Assembly: GCF_000745855.1 (NCBI RefSeq)
Contig: NZ_JQKD01000035.1
Span: forward strand, 1 to 64,000
DNA: 64,000 nt
Source of the DNA: Xenophilus azovorans DSM 13620
GTDB lineage: Bacteria > Pseudomonadota > Gammaproteobacteria > Burkholderiales > Burkholderiaceae_C
Reading direction: 5' to 3'
Notes under the pieces: generated by a model
What the model was told of the DNA's origin: nothing
Seen by the model: the letters and a program-made list of their open reading frames with translations, nothing else
Databases searched by the model: none
Part shown: positions 10,857-19,422 of the stretch, piece after piece
Numbering within the stretch: position 1 is the stretch's first letter
Layout of the letters: every line of letters starts with the position of its first letter
Position numbers and translations under genes: made by a program

Positions 10857-11222
10857 TTACAGCTTGCGGGCGCCGTCGGCCTGGGCGCGGGCGCGCACGT
10901 CGACCGGGTTCTCCAGGGTGGAGATCACCTTGCTGTCGACACGCGAGCCGGACGAGACGTTCTGGTCGGGCGCGGCGGCAGCGCGGACGGCCTCGGCCTG
11001 CACCAGCGCGCGGTCGCGCGGGCTGGCCAGCGGCGCCAGCACCACCGAGCCGGAGGGCACGTTCTGGTTCGGCGCGTGCGCGGCACGGACGGCTTCGGCC
11101 TGCACGTCGGCGCGGCTCAGGGCCGACACCGGGGCCTGCACGCCCTCATAGGTTTCCGCATGGGCGCCGGCAGCGGCGACGAGCGACAGGGCCAGGGCGG
11201 CGACGAGACGTTGGCGGGTCAT
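10857..11222 (-). CDS. DUF4148-type secreted alanine-rich protein (second of a pair)
   Basis: A 121-residue protein of unknown function with a clear signal peptide (MTRQRLVAALALSLVAAAGAHAE). The mature part contains short repeats of the form A-x-V-Q-A-E-A-V-R-A-A followed by A-P-N/D-Q-N-V, seen twice. This pattern is typical of DUF4148 proteins, which are numerous in Burkholderiales and are often mislabelled. The start at 11222 has GGAGAA upstream. A much longer in-frame extension upstream is rejected because it runs through the sister gene. It lies 38 bp after that sister and before a terminator. Confidence 0.75.
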   Translation of the reverse strand: MTRQRLVAALALSLVAAAGAHAETYEGVQAPVSALSRADVQAEAVRAAHAPNQNVPSGSVVLAPLASPRDRALVQAEAVRAAAAPDQNVSSGSRVDSKVISTLENPVDVRARAQADGARKL

Positions 11223-11260
11223 GGTGATGTTCTCCAGTGGAAGAAAGGAAGGTCGGAAGA

Positions 11261-11629
11261 TCAGAGCGCGGCGCTGCGCTCGGCGGCGCGGCGCTGGGCC
11301 AGGCTGCCGTTCGTGTACTGCTCGGGGATCTGGCTGTTCACGAACGCCTTGGCGTCCAGGTTCGACGTCGGGTTGTGCGCCGCGGCCACCGCCTCGGCTC
11401 GCACCGTCGCGCGGTCCTTCTGCCCCACCACCGGCGCGCTCAGCGCACCACCGGCCGCTTCGCCATACACGTCGCCCTGACGCGCAGCCGCGATGGCCTG
11501 CTGCTGCACTTCGGCACGGCTGTACGTCGAGTCGATGCTCAGCACGCCCTGGTATTCCTCCGCCTGCGCGGCGCCCACGGCGGCCAGCAGCGACACGGCG
11601 GCAGCGGCGATGATCTTCGAGGTCTTCAT
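11261..11629 (-). CDS. DUF4148-type secreted protein (first of a pair)
   Basis: A 122-residue protein with a signal peptide (MKTSKIIAAAAVSLLAAVGAAQAE) and a mature domain like that of its downstream neighbour. It has YSRAEVQQQAIAAAR and later RATVRAEAVAAAHNP, followed by a polar C-terminus. AAGGAG stands six bases before the ATG. The two genes look like a tandem duplication and are probably cotranscribed. They lie divergent from a LysR regulator gene 190 bp away. The function is unknown. Confidence 0.75.
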   Translation of the reverse strand: MKTSKIIAAAAVSLLAAVGAAQAEEYQGVLSIDSTYSRAEVQQQAIAAARQGDVYGEAAGGALSAPVVGQKDRATVRAEAVAAAHNPTSNLDAKAFVNSQIPEQYTNGSLAQRRAAERSAAL

Positions 11630-11779
11630 TTCTTACTCCTTGTTGGCATGGTTGGCGTTTGAACAAGAGCGATGCAGGCACCTGCCCGCTTCGCTTCGGG
11701 TCTGCGTTCAAGCGCTGGCCCGTGAGAAGAATTGTGGGACGCGAAGATCGGTAGAAACCCTCACAATCCGAACCACCGT

Positions 11780-11803
11780 GTTCATGAAACGGAAACAATG
11801 AAC
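11780..11803. promoter_or_regulatory. Candidate LysR operator (dyad)
   Basis: A perfect dyad GTTCAT-N12-ATGAAC containing a T-N11-A-type core. It lies 18 bp before the start of the LysR gene and between that gene and the divergent DUF4148 pair. The position suits autoregulation of the regulator. The binding protein is inferred. Confidence 0.5.
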
Positions 11804-11820
11804 TTGAAAGGACCGAAGGC

Positions 11821-12771
11821 ATGGACAGCCTCGATCTGATCCGCGCCTTCCGCGAGGTCGCGGCGCTCGGCAGCTTCTCCGCCGCCGCCAAGCGGCTGGG
11901 CATGTCGAAGGCCACGGTGAGCAAGTACGTGGCGGAGCTGGAGACGCGCTTCGACGTGCGCCTGCTCAACCGCTCCACCCGCTCCGTGAGCCTGACCGAC
12001 GCGGGCGAGCTGCTGCTGGCGCGCAGCGCGCCGATGCTGGAGATGGTCGAGCTGACGCAGGCCGAGCTGGCCGAGCGCGCCAGCACGCCGCGTGGGCGGC
12101 TGCGCATCGCGGCGCCCTATGCGATGGCCAGCGGCGACCTGCCCAACATGCTGGCGGAGTTCATGGGCTTCTACCCCGAGGTGACGGTGTCGCTGCAGCT
12201 GTCCAACGAGGTGGACCTGGCCGAGAACGGCATCGACGTGCACCTGCGCTTCGGCCCGATCGAGAACGAGAACCTGATCGTGCGCCGGCTGCTGCGCATC
12301 CCGATGATGGTGTGCGCCTCGCCGCTGTACTGGAAGAAGCACGGCAAGCCGCGCCACCCCGACGACCTGCGCGAGCACGACGCGCTGACGCTCACACGCA
12401 GCGGCGCGCATCCGGTGTGGCGCTTCGAGGACGAGGGCCAGCCGCTCGACGTGCCGGTGAAGAGCCGGATGGAGGCGTCGGAAGGGCCGCCGCTGATCCA
12501 GGTGGCGATGCACGGGTTCGGCGTGATCTACGTGCCCTCGCTGGCGGTGCAGCCGCAGGTGGACCACGGCGAGCTGGTGCCGGTGCTGCAGGGTTACGGC
12601 CGCACGGACATGTGGCTCTCGGCCGCCTACCTGGAGCGGCGCCACAACAGCGCGGCCCAGCGCGCGCTGCTGGACTACCTGGAATCGCGCATCGGCCAGC
12701 GCGGCCGCTATGCCGGCAAGCCGCTGCGCGCGACGGCCAGCGCCGTCAAGGCCGCGGCGCAGGCACGCTGA
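11821..12771 (+). CDS. LysR-family transcriptional regulator
   Basis: A 316-residue regulator. The N-terminal winged helix-turn-helix spans residues 1-60 ([25 protein letters not shown], then [11 protein letters not shown]). An effector-binding domain follows, with the usual GRLRIAAP entry at about residue 90. The ARGR-type C-terminal tail is basic. A dyad upstream (11780-11803) may be its own operator. The 3' end overlaps the convergent amidohydrolase gene by 26 bp. Its target could be the divergent DUF4148 pair or itself; the inducer is unknown. Confidence 0.9.
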   Translation: MDSLDLIRAFREVAALGSFSAAAKRLGMSKATVSKYVAELETRFDVRLLNRSTRSVSLTDAGELLLARSAPMLEMVELTQAELAERASTPRGRLRIAAPYAMASGDLPNMLAEFMGFYPEVTVSLQLSNEVDLAENGIDVHLRFGPIENENLIVRRLLRIPMMVCASPLYWKKHGKPRHPDDLREHDALTLTRSGAHPVWRFEDEGQPLDVPVKSRMEASEGPPLIQVAMHGFGVIYVPSLAVQPQVDHGELVPVLQGYGRTDMWLSAAYLERRHNSAAQRALLDYLESRIGQRGRYAGKPLRATASAVKAAAQAR

Positions 12772-13648
12772 ACAGCGCCGCCGCGTTGCCCCAGGCCACG
12801 CGCTGCGCGACCTCGGGCGGCAGGCCGCCCAGCCAGCGGCGGTAGGCCTGCATGATCTCGTCGTAGCCGCTCCAGCGCTGGTTGATCCAGGTGTCGGAGC
12901 CGATGACGAAGCGCTCGGGGAAGTCGAGGATGAGCGTGCGCCACTCGGGGCACAGCTGGCCGTCGGCGCAGGTCAGGCCGGGCCGGTACGACAGCTCGCC
13001 GACCAGGCGCGGATAGCGCTCCAGCAATTGCCGCACGCGCGCCACGGGCGCACCGCCGATGCCGGTGTGCGCCCAGATGAAGCGCACCGCCCGCCCCTGC
13101 GAGGGCGTGTGCGCCATGAGCCGGTCGACCGCGACGTCGTCCACGTGCGCCAGCACGGCCAGCTCGCGCTGCTCGGCCAGCACCATCAGCTTCTTCGCCA
13201 CCGGGCCGTCGGCGTTGGCGCTGTCGTAGAGGTGGAACTCGCCGATGCCGCGGTACGGCCCGCTGGCCGTGCCGCGCGCCAGTTCGGCCAGCACCATCTC
13301 GTGGATGCTCTCGTCGCGGAACCAGTTGGTGTAGTCGGCGCGGTTGCGGTACAGGCGCACGAAGGGCACCACGGTGACGCCGGCCGCGGCCGTCTCGCGC
13401 GCCGCGGCGACGATGCGCGTGCCCTCGTTGGGCCGCGAGTTGCCGACGATGGCGCGCACGCCGTTGCGCCGCATGCGCGCGAGCGCGTCGGCCGGCGGGA
13501 AGGGGCCGGCCGCGCCGTTCCACGCCTCCTCGTTGTAATGCAGGTGGGTGTCGAACACCGGGCCGGCATGGTCCGCCGCGCGCGCGGGCCAGGCCGCCGC
13601 GGCCAGGACGGCGAGGACCGCTGCCGCCATGAGCCCCGGCGCGTTCAT
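12746..13648 (-). CDS. Secreted amidohydrolase-family TIM-barrel metal hydrolase
   Basis: A 300-residue protein with a cleavable signal peptide (ending near ARAADHAG, residue 25) and an amidohydrolase-2 type barrel. It begins with the metal-binding strand [12 protein letters not shown]. Other candidate ligands are in [23 protein letters not shown] and the late Asp in IGSDTWIN. Export to the periplasm is unusual for this family. The dienelactone-hydrolase-like gene lies 11 bp upstream on the same strand. The substrate is unknown. Confidence 0.82.
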   Translation of the reverse strand: MNAPGLMAAAVLAVLAAAAWPARAADHAGPVFDTHLHYNEEAWNGAAGPFPPADALARMRRNGVRAIVGNSRPNEGTRIVAAARETAAAGVTVVPFVRLYRNRADYTNWFRDESIHEMVLAELARGTASGPYRGIGEFHLYDSANADGPVAKKLMVLAEQRELAVLAHVDDVAVDRLMAHTPSQGRAVRFIWAHTGIGGAPVARVRQLLERYPRLVGELSYRPGLTCADGQLCPEWRTLILDFPERFVIGSDTWINQRWSGYDEIMQAYRRWLGGLPPEVAQRVAWGNAAALFSVPAPRP

Positions 13649-13659
13649 GGCGCTGCGCC

Positions 13660-14343
13660 TCAGCCCAGGTGCTTGTCGAAGAAGGCCAGCGTGCGCTCGC
13701 GCGCCAGCGTCGCCGCGGCGGCGTCATAGGAGCCGCGCTGGTCGCAGTTGAAGCCGTGGTCGGCGTCGTAGAGGTGCACCTCGGCGTCCGGATGCGCCTG
13801 CTGGAAGGCCTCGACCGCCGGCACCGGGATCCAGTGGTCCTTGCGGCCGAAGTGGGCCAGCACCGGCACCCGGGGCGTGCGCGCCACCTCCGCGGGCCCG
13901 GTCATGCCGCCGCCGTAGTAGGGCGCCGCGGCGGCCAGGCCGTTCAGTTCGCAGGCCGCGCGCCAGGTCAGCAGGCCGCCCCAGCAGTAGCCCACGATGC
14001 CGACCTTGCCGGCGCGCGCCGCGTATTCGATGGCGGCCTGCACGTCCTGCAGCACGCCCGGCCAGGGCAGCGCCTCGGCGGCCGCCTTCAGCGCCGAGCC
14101 GGCCTTGACGTCGGCCTCCGCGTAGCCCAGGTCCACGCCCGGCTGGACGCGGTGGAAGGTGGCAGGCGCGACGGCCAGCCAGCCCGCGGCCGCGTAGCCG
14201 TCGGCCACGCTGCGGATGTGCGAGTTGACGCCGAAGATCTCCTGCAGCACCACCACCGCGCCGCGCGGGGCGCCCGAGGGCTCGGCCACGTAGGCAGGGA
14301 AGGTGAAGCCGTCGGCGGCGGTGAGATCGATGAACTGGCCCAT
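13660..14343 (-). CDS. Dienelactone hydrolase family protein
   Basis: A 227-residue cytoplasmic alpha/beta hydrolase. The triad matches dienelactone hydrolase: nucleophile Cys120 in GYCWGG, Asp169 in HFGRKDHW and His196 in DADHGFNC. The QEIFGVN motif near residues 34-40 supplies the oxyanion region and a Glu that activates the cysteine. In known pathways such enzymes open dienelactones from chloroaromatic degradation, but many homologues act on other lactones or esters. It lies between the 2-hydroxychromene carboxylate isomerase-like gene and the amidohydrolase on one strand. Confidence 0.87.
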   Translation of the reverse strand: MGQFIDLTAADGFTFPAYVAEPSGAPRGAVVVLQEIFGVNSHIRSVADGYAAAGWLAVAPATFHRVQPGVDLGYAEADVKAGSALKAAAEALPWPGVLQDVQAAIEYAARAGKVGIVGYCWGGLLTWRAACELNGLAAAAPYYGGGMTGPAEVARTPRVPVLAHFGRKDHWIPVPAVEAFQQAHPDAEVHLYDADHGFNCDQRGSYDAAAATLARERTLAFFDKHLG

Positions 14344-14380
14344 GTCTGGCTCCTGAAAAGGGTGAAGAAAAAAGAGGGGT

Positions 14381-14992
14381 TCAGCCGCGCAGCCTGCGCT
14401 CGACGAAATCCAGCCGGTCCTGCCCCCAGAACAGCTCGCCGTCGATGACGTAGGTCGGCGCGCCGAAGACGCCCAGGTCGATGGCCTCCTGCGTGAAGGC
14501 GTCGTAGCGCGCCTGCACGCCGGGCTTGCGCGAGGCCTCCAGCAGCGCGGCGGGCAGGCCCTGCGCGGCCAGCAGGTCGGCCAGCACGGCGGTGTCGGCG
14601 ATGTCGCGCTCCTCGGCCCAGACGGCCGCCAGGATGGCGCCGGCCAGGCGCAGGGCCGCGCCGGCGCCCTTGGCGTCGGCCGTCTCGGCGATCAGCCGCG
14701 CCGCGTCGTCCGAAGCCACCGGGAAGTGGCGCGGCTGCGGGTTCAGCGGCACGCCCAGGTGCTGCGAGAAGCGCTTCAGTTCCACCAGCCGGTAGGCCTG
14801 CCGCTGCGGCGGGCGCTTGGCCAGCGGCAGCCCGCCGGAGACGGGGAACACGCGCGCCAGGTCGATGGGCTTGACGTTCACCTGGGCGCCCGTCTCGCGG
14901 GCGATCTGCACGAAGCGGGCGTGGCCCAGGTAGGTCCACGGGCTGTGCGGGGCGAGGTAGTAGTCGACGGTGCGGCTCAAGCGGGTCTCCAT
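14381..14992 (-). CDS. 2-hydroxychromene-2-carboxylate isomerase-like (DsbA/GST-kappa fold)
   Basis: A 203-residue thioredoxin-fold protein of the DSBA/HCCA isomerase family. The active-site region reads DYYLAPHSPWTYLGHARF, with Ser in place of a redox cysteine, as in HCCA isomerases. The C-terminal part has the family segment GVFGAPTYVIDGELFWGQDRL. The start at METRLSRT (14992) was chosen because the extension upstream overlaps the divergent SDR gene. HCCA isomerase acts in naphthalene breakdown using glutathione. No other naphthalene gene is nearby, so the true substrate is uncertain. Confidence 0.82.
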   Translation of the reverse strand: METRLSRTVDYYLAPHSPWTYLGHARFVQIARETGAQVNVKPIDLARVFPVSGGLPLAKRPPQRQAYRLVELKRFSQHLGVPLNPQPRHFPVASDDAARLIAETADAKGAGAALRLAGAILAAVWAEERDIADTAVLADLLAAQGLPAALLEASRKPGVQARYDAFTQEAIDLGVFGAPTYVIDGELFWGQDRLDFVERRLRG

Positions 14993-15065
14993 GGCGCGGG
15001 TTTGGTGTAATGCCGGCGGCCCTCGGTTGTACCCGAGGCGCGCAACCCGTGCAGGAGAAGCAGGC

Positions 15066-15818
15066 TTGGACTCACCACAGGTGCTCTTGATCACCGGCGG
15101 CAGCCGCGGCATCGGCGCGGCCACGGCGCTGATGGCGGCCCGGCAGGGCTGTGCGGTGGCGGTCAACTACGCCAGCCATTCGCTGGCGGCCGACGAGGTG
15201 GTGCGCCGCATCCGCGCCGAGGGCGGCAGCGCGATCACCGTGCAGGCCGACGTGGGCGACGAGGCGCAGGTCGAGGCGATGTTCCGCAAGGTGGATGCCA
15301 AGTTGGGCCGCCTGACGGCGCTGGTCAACAACGCCGGCGTGGTGGACGCGACCGCCCGCGTGGACGAGATGGACGCGAAGCGGCTGGAGCGCATGCTGCG
15401 CATCAACGTGATCGGCAGCTTCCTGTGCGCCCGCGAGGCGGTGCGCCGCATGAGCACCCGGCACGGCGGGACGGGCGGCGCCATCGTCAACCTGAGCAGC
15501 GCCGCCGCGCGGCTGGGCTCGCCCGGCCAGTACGTGGACTACGCGGCCAGCAAGGGCGCCGTCGACACCTTCACCATCGGCCTGGCCAAGGAGGTGGCGG
15601 CCGAGGGCATCCGCGTCAACGCGGTGCGGCCGGGCCTGATCGACACCGAGATCCACGCCAGCGGCGGCCTGCCGCGGCGCGCCTTCGACCTGGCGCCGAC
15701 GGTGCCGATGCAGCGCGTGGGCACGGCCGAGGAGGTGGCGGCGGCCATCGTGTGGCTGCTCTCGCCCGAGGCCGGCTACACCACCGGTACCCTGCTGGAC
15801 GTGGCTGGCGGCCGTTGA
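15066..15818 (+). CDS. SDR-family oxidoreductase
   Basis: A classical short-chain dehydrogenase of 250 residues. The nucleotide motif is TGGSRGIG; NNAGVVD, the catalytic Ser in NLSSAAARLG and the Y-x-x-x-K motif YAASK follow. The start is a TTG at 15066 preceded by AGGAG at a 9-nt distance; the in-frame AUG further upstream lies across the divergent isomerase gene. This gives the expected N-terminus just before strand 1. The coenzyme is probably NADPH (TGGSRG with no acidic residue after strand 2), inferred only. It is followed by marC after 10 bp. Confidence 0.85.
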   Translation: MDSPQVLLITGGSRGIGAATALMAARQGCAVAVNYASHSLAADEVVRRIRAEGGSAITVQADVGDEAQVEAMFRKVDAKLGRLTALVNNAGVVDATARVDEMDAKRLERMLRINVIGSFLCAREAVRRMSTRHGGTGGAIVNLSSAAARLGSPGQYVDYAASKGAVDTFTIGLAKEVAAEGIRVNAVRPGLIDTEIHASGGLPRRAFDLAPTVPMQRVGTAEEVAAAIVWLLSPEAGYTTGTLLDVAGGR

Positions 15819-15828
15819 AAGGCACCCG

Positions 15829-16482
15829 ATGGCCACCTCGATGGACCTCATCAAGCCGCTGGTCACGCTGGTGGCGATCGTCAACCCGCTGGGCATCGTG
15901 CCCTTCTTCATCCACTACACGCAGGGCTACAGCCACGCCCAGCGCCAGCGCACCGCGCGGGTGTCGGCCCTCAGCGCCTTCCTGGTCATCAGCCTGAGCG
16001 CGCTGCTGGGCCAGCAGCTGCTGAACTTCTTCGGCATCTCCATCGCCAGCTTCCAGGTGGGCGGCGGGCTGCTGCTGCTCATCAGCTCGCTGTCGATGCT
16101 CAACGCGCAGCCGGCCGAGGCCAAGGGCAGCGCGGAGGAGGTGCGCGCCACCGAGGCCAAGGCGGCGATGGGCGCCTCCATCGCGGTGGTGCCGCTGACC
16201 ATCCCGCTGCTGACCGGGCCCGCCACCATCTCGACCATGGTGATCTACGCCACCCAGTCGCGCCACTGGTGGGAGCTGGGCCTGCTGGTCGGCTACGGCG
16301 TGGTGGTCGCCGTCATCAGCGCCCTCACCTTCTCGCTGGCCGACCCGATCTCGCGCGTGCTCGGCAAGACCGGCATCAACGTCATGACGCGGCTGATGGG
16401 CCTGATCCTCGCCGCGCTGGCCGTGGAGGTGATGGCCACCGGGCTGGGCAAGCTGTTTCCGATCCTGGAGCGGGCGGGCTGA
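15829..16482 (+). CDS. MarC-family integral membrane protein
   Basis: A 217-residue, six-helix membrane protein of the UPF0056/MarC family. The signature region is VTLVAIVNPLGIVPFFI near the N-terminus, and ISSLSMLNA and VPLTIPLLTGPATIS occur in the middle. MarC was once linked to multiple antibiotic resistance, but that role was withdrawn and its function is unknown. It follows the SDR gene by 10 bp and converges with the acetyltransferase gene, 8 bp away. Confidence 0.87.
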   Translation: MATSMDLIKPLVTLVAIVNPLGIVPFFIHYTQGYSHAQRQRTARVSALSAFLVISLSALLGQQLLNFFGISIASFQVGGGLLLLISSLSMLNAQPAEAKGSAEEVRATEAKAAMGASIAVVPLTIPLLTGPATISTMVIYATQSRHWWELGLLVGYGVVVAVISALTFSLADPISRVLGKTGINVMTRLMGLILAALAVEVMATGLGKLFPILERAG

Positions 16483-16490
16483 GCGGGCGG

Positions 16491-16973
16491 TTACGCCGGT
16501 GCCCAGTGCCACTCGACACGGTGGCGGCCGGTGTCGGGGTGGATGCTCCGGCCGGCCGGCCGCAGACCCGCTGCCGCATAGAAGCGCTGCGCCTTGCGGT
16601 TGTTTTCGGCCGCATGCAGGCTCCACCCGTGCGGCATCCGGTCGCACGCCTGCGCCAACAGGCGGCGGCCGATGCCGCAGCCTTGCCAGGCGGGGTCCAC
16701 ATGCAACTGGGCTACATAGCGTGTCGCCGGCTCGATCACCAGGAAGCCGCGCAGATCCGAACAGCCTGCCATCCAGCATTCCGCGGCGCCGAAGAACTCA
16801 TGCCGCGCGCGTTCAAGCCAATGCGCATGCGGCGCGACGGCGTCCTCGTGCACCTGCGGATTGGCCGATCGCCAGGCGCGCTGCCAGAGCCGGGCCAGGG
16901 CTTCGGCATCGCCCGGCGAGGCCTCTCGGAGAACGCCGTCGGCCAGCGTCAACGTCCCTGCTGATTCACCCAC
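16491..16973 (-). CDS. GNAT-family N-acetyltransferase
   Basis: A 160-residue GNAT enzyme. The acetyl-CoA binding motif A is AQLHVDPAWQGCGIGRRLLAQ (about 93-113), followed by the motif-B region HAAENNRKAQRFYAAAGL. The closing segment HRVEWHW is typical of YhhY/PhnO-like members. The start overlaps the end of the upstream lipoprotein gene by 25 bp, so it is probably translated from the same MCE-transporter mRNA. Its substrate is unknown. A functional link to lipid transport is possible but unsupported. Confidence 0.85.
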   Translation of the reverse strand: MGESAGTLTLADGVLREASPGDAEALARLWQRAWRSANPQVHEDAVAPHAHWLERARHEFFGAAECWMAGCSDLRGFLVIEPATRYVAQLHVDPAWQGCGIGRRLLAQACDRMPHGWSLHAAENNRKAQRFYAAAGLRPAGRSIHPDTGRHRVEWHWAPA

Positions 16974-17599
16974 TGCACGATCTCGCCGATCGCCGCCTCG
17001 CTGGCCGCGGCCAGCGCGCGCGCGCCCCCGGCGGCATCGGCGCTGGGCGCCGGGCGCTGCACGGCGAACACGCGCTGGCCGAGCACCTGTTCACCGGAGG
17101 GCGAGCCGCGCACGAGCGTGGCACGCACGCGCACCAGGCCCGTGCTGGCGGCGGGCGACTCGAAGTAGTGGCTGAACTCGTCGAGCGAGATGCGCAGCAC
17201 GTCGATGCCGCGGCCTTCGCGCGCGAGGTTGCCTGCTTCCAGCGTCCCGAGCACGGTGCGCTGGGTCCCGAGCGCATCGCGCAGCCGCTGGCGCAGCAGT
17301 TGCAGGGGCGGCTGCGTCCAGCGCGAGCCCGCGTAGGGACGCAGCATCTGCGGGTCGTCGTAGCCCAGCCGGTAGTTCAGCGCCGTGCCTTCCAGGCGCG
17401 AGGCGCTGGTGTCCAGGTCGGCCAGGGTGATGGGCGGCAGCGGCTGCACGGCAGGGGCGGCCGGGGCCAGCGGACCCGGCCCGAAGTCGTACAGCGCGAT
17501 GTGGGCCGGCTTGTCGGGCAGTGCGCCGCAGCCGGCCAGCAGCAGGAGCGCCAGGCCGGCGGCGACGCGCACCTTCCTGTCGAGGAACATCGATGGCAT
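16949..17599 (-). CDS. ABC-type transport auxiliary lipoprotein (PqiC/MCE-associated)
   Basis: A 216-residue lipoprotein. The signal peptide ends in a lipobox LLLAGC (Cys24), so the mature protein is lipid-anchored, probably to the outer membrane. The rest fits the ABC-type transport auxiliary lipoprotein family: HIALYDFGP near residue 35, then LNYRLGYDDPQMLRPYAGSRW, then FSHYFESP. In related systems (PqiABC, LetAB-like) such proteins form the outer-membrane end of an MCE lipid bridge. It follows the MlaD gene by 18 bp. Confidence 0.85.
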   Translation of the reverse strand: MPSMFLDRKVRVAAGLALLLLAGCGALPDKPAHIALYDFGPGPLAPAAPAVQPLPPITLADLDTSASRLEGTALNYRLGYDDPQMLRPYAGSRWTQPPLQLLRQRLRDALGTQRTVLGTLEAGNLAREGRGIDVLRISLDEFSHYFESPAASTGLVRVRATLVRGSPSGEQVLGQRVFAVQRPAPSADAAGGARALAAASEAAIGEIVQWVNQQGR

Positions 17600-17617
17600 G
17601 GTCTTCCTTTTCTCCGT

Positions 17618-18577
17618 TCAGGGCTGCCGCGGGGCCGGCGCGACGAAGCCCGCCTCGCCCGGGCCCGGCGCGGCGACGCCGTTGCCGTAGATCAGCGACT
17701 GCGGGCTGTCGGCGATGGCGTCGGCCATGCGGCCGACGCGGCGCGCGGCCAGCGAGGTGTCGTCCGCCGCGCGGTTCAGGCGCGGCAGCGTGGTGGCGTT
17801 GATGGATTCCAGCGTCTGCTGCAGCGCCGCCGTGCCGCTGCCCAGCCGCTCCAGCGGGCCGCCCTGCGCGTTGAGGCGCGTCAGCGAGGTGTTGAGCGTC
17901 TGCGCCGCGCGCGCGAAGTCCTGAGCCGTGCCGCGCACGCTCTGCGCCAGCGGCGGGATGGCGGCCAGGGCCGGGTCGATGCGGTTCTTCAGCGTGTGGT
18001 CGAAGGCGCGCGTGACTTCGTTGGCGCTGGCAGCCACCTGGGCGATGCTCTCCAGCGCCTGGGCGATGCGCTGCTGGTTCTGGTCGTTCAGCAGCGCGTT
18101 GGCACGGCGCGAGACCTCCTCGACCTGGCCCAGGATCGCTTCGCCGCGGTCCTGCAGCTGCGCCAGCACCGAGGGCTTGAGCGGGATGCGCGGCGGGTCG
18201 TCCTCGTCGGGCGCCAGCGGCTCCTGCGATTCGCCCTTGTCGTCCAGCGCGATGAAGGCCAGGCCGGTGACGCCCTGATAGCTCAGGGTGGCGAAGGTGG
18301 ACTTGGTGAGCGGCACGCGCTCGTCGATGGCCATGCGCACGCGCACGTTGCCCTTGTGCTCCGGGTCGAAGTCGATGCTGGTGACCTTGCCCACCGCGAT
18401 GCCGCGGTAGCGAACCGCCGCTTGCGGCTGCAGGCCGCTCACCGCGTCGCGCGTGGACAGCTCGTAGGTGTTGCGCACGGTGTCGTCGCGCGTGAACCAG
18501 AGCACCAGCGCGACGAGCACGGCCACCAGGCCGAGCACGAAGGCGCCGGCGGCCAGGGCATGGGACTTGTTTTCCAT
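17618..18577 (-). CDS. MlaD-family MCE protein (lipid ABC transporter substrate-binding component)
   Basis: A 319-residue protein. A single N-terminal membrane anchor (AAGAFVLGLVAVLVALVLWF) is followed by one MCE domain (about 38-120: NTYELSTRDAVSGLQPQAAVRYRGIAVGKV). A long alpha-helical C-terminal region then resembles those that form tunnels across the periplasm. It is longer than E. coli MlaD (183 residues) because of that helical tail. It lies in the operon permease, ATPase, MCE protein, lipoprotein. The role is phospholipid or other lipid trafficking between the membranes; the direction is unknown. Confidence 0.9.
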   Translation of the reverse strand: MENKSHALAAGAFVLGLVAVLVALVLWFTRDDTVRNTYELSTRDAVSGLQPQAAVRYRGIAVGKVTSIDFDPEHKGNVRVRMAIDERVPLTKSTFATLSYQGVTGLAFIALDDKGESQEPLAPDEDDPPRIPLKPSVLAQLQDRGEAILGQVEEVSRRANALLNDQNQQRIAQALESIAQVAASANEVTRAFDHTLKNRIDPALAAIPPLAQSVRGTAQDFARAAQTLNTSLTRLNAQGGPLERLGSGTAALQQTLESINATTLPRLNRAADDTSLAARRVGRMADAIADSPQSLIYGNGVAAPGPGEAGFVAPAPRQP

Positions 18578-18592
18578 GGGCTTGGCTTCCTT

Positions 18593-19414
18593 TCAGGGCG
18601 TCTCGGTGGTGTGGTCCTGCAGCGCGAGCAGTGCGCGCCGGCCGCGGCCGCCGAGAAAGTAATCGTGGATGAAGGGATGGTCGAAGGCGATCACTTCCTG
18701 CGCGGTGCCGGCGACGATGACCTTGCGGTCGGCCAGCACGGCGATGCGGGTCGACAGGTCGAGCAGCGTGTCCAGGTCGTGCGTGACCATCACCACCGTC
18801 AGGCCCAGCTCGCGGTGCAGGCCGCGCAGCAGGTCGCAGAAGCTGTCCGAGGCGGCCGGGTCCAGGCCGGCGGTGGGCTCGTCCAGCAGCAAGAGGGGCG
18901 GGTCCATGATGAGGGCGCGCGCCAGGGCCACGCGCTTGATCATGCCGCCCGAAAGGTCCGAGGGCATCTTGTTCGCGTGCTCGGGCGCCAGGCCCACCAT
19001 CTGCAGCTTGACCAGCGCGGCGTCGCGGATCAGTTCCTCGGGCAGCAGCTTCAGCTCGCGCAGCGGCAGGGCGATGTTGTCCAGCACGTTGAAGGCGGAG
19101 AACAGCGCGCCGTGCTGGAACAGCATGCCCACCACCGCCGCGCCCTTGGCGCTGAGCTCGGCCGGCGCGCGGCCCAGCACGCGCACCTCGCCGCGCGTGG
19201 GCTTCTGCAGGCCCAGGATCTGGCGCAGCAGCACCGTCTTGCCGGTGCCGGAGCCGCCGACCAGCGAGAGGATCTCGCCGCGCTCGATGGTGAGCTCGAG
19301 GTCCTGGTGCACCACCTGCTCGCCGCCGTCGTTCTGGAACACCGTCCACAGCCCGTGGATCTCGACCACGCCGGCATGGTCGTTGCCGAGGGATTGCCAG
19401 GCAGAGACGCTCAT
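18593..19414 (-). CDS. MlaF-family ABC transporter ATP-binding protein
   Basis: A 273-residue ATPase. Walker A is GGSGTGKT (53-60), the signature is LSGGMIKRVALARAL, Walker B is LLLLDEPTAGLD, and the switch histidine is in VMVTHDLD. The sequence is MlaF-like (MLFQHGALFSAFNVLDN, then IALPLRE). The start at 19414, 8 bp after the permease stop, is preferred because the long frame upstream is only a shadow of the permease gene. It powers the MCE lipid transporter encoded around it. Confidence 0.93.
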   Translation of the reverse strand: MSVSAWQSLGNDHAGVVEIHGLWTVFQNDGGEQVVHQDLELTIERGEILSLVGGSGTGKTVLLRQILGLQKPTRGEVRVLGRAPAELSAKGAAVVGMLFQHGALFSAFNVLDNIALPLRELKLLPEELIRDAALVKLQMVGLAPEHANKMPSDLSGGMIKRVALARALIMDPPLLLLDEPTAGLDPAASDSFCDLLRGLHRELGLTVVMVTHDLDTLLDLSTRIAVLADRKVIVAGTAQEVIAFDHPFIHDYFLGGRGRRALLALQDHTTETP

Positions 19415-19422
19415 CGCCGGCC

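Noticed and set aside
14381-14992. Naphthalene-degradation gene
   Set aside because: HCCA-isomerase-like proteins are common outside that pathway, and no naphthalene dioxygenase or related gene is present.
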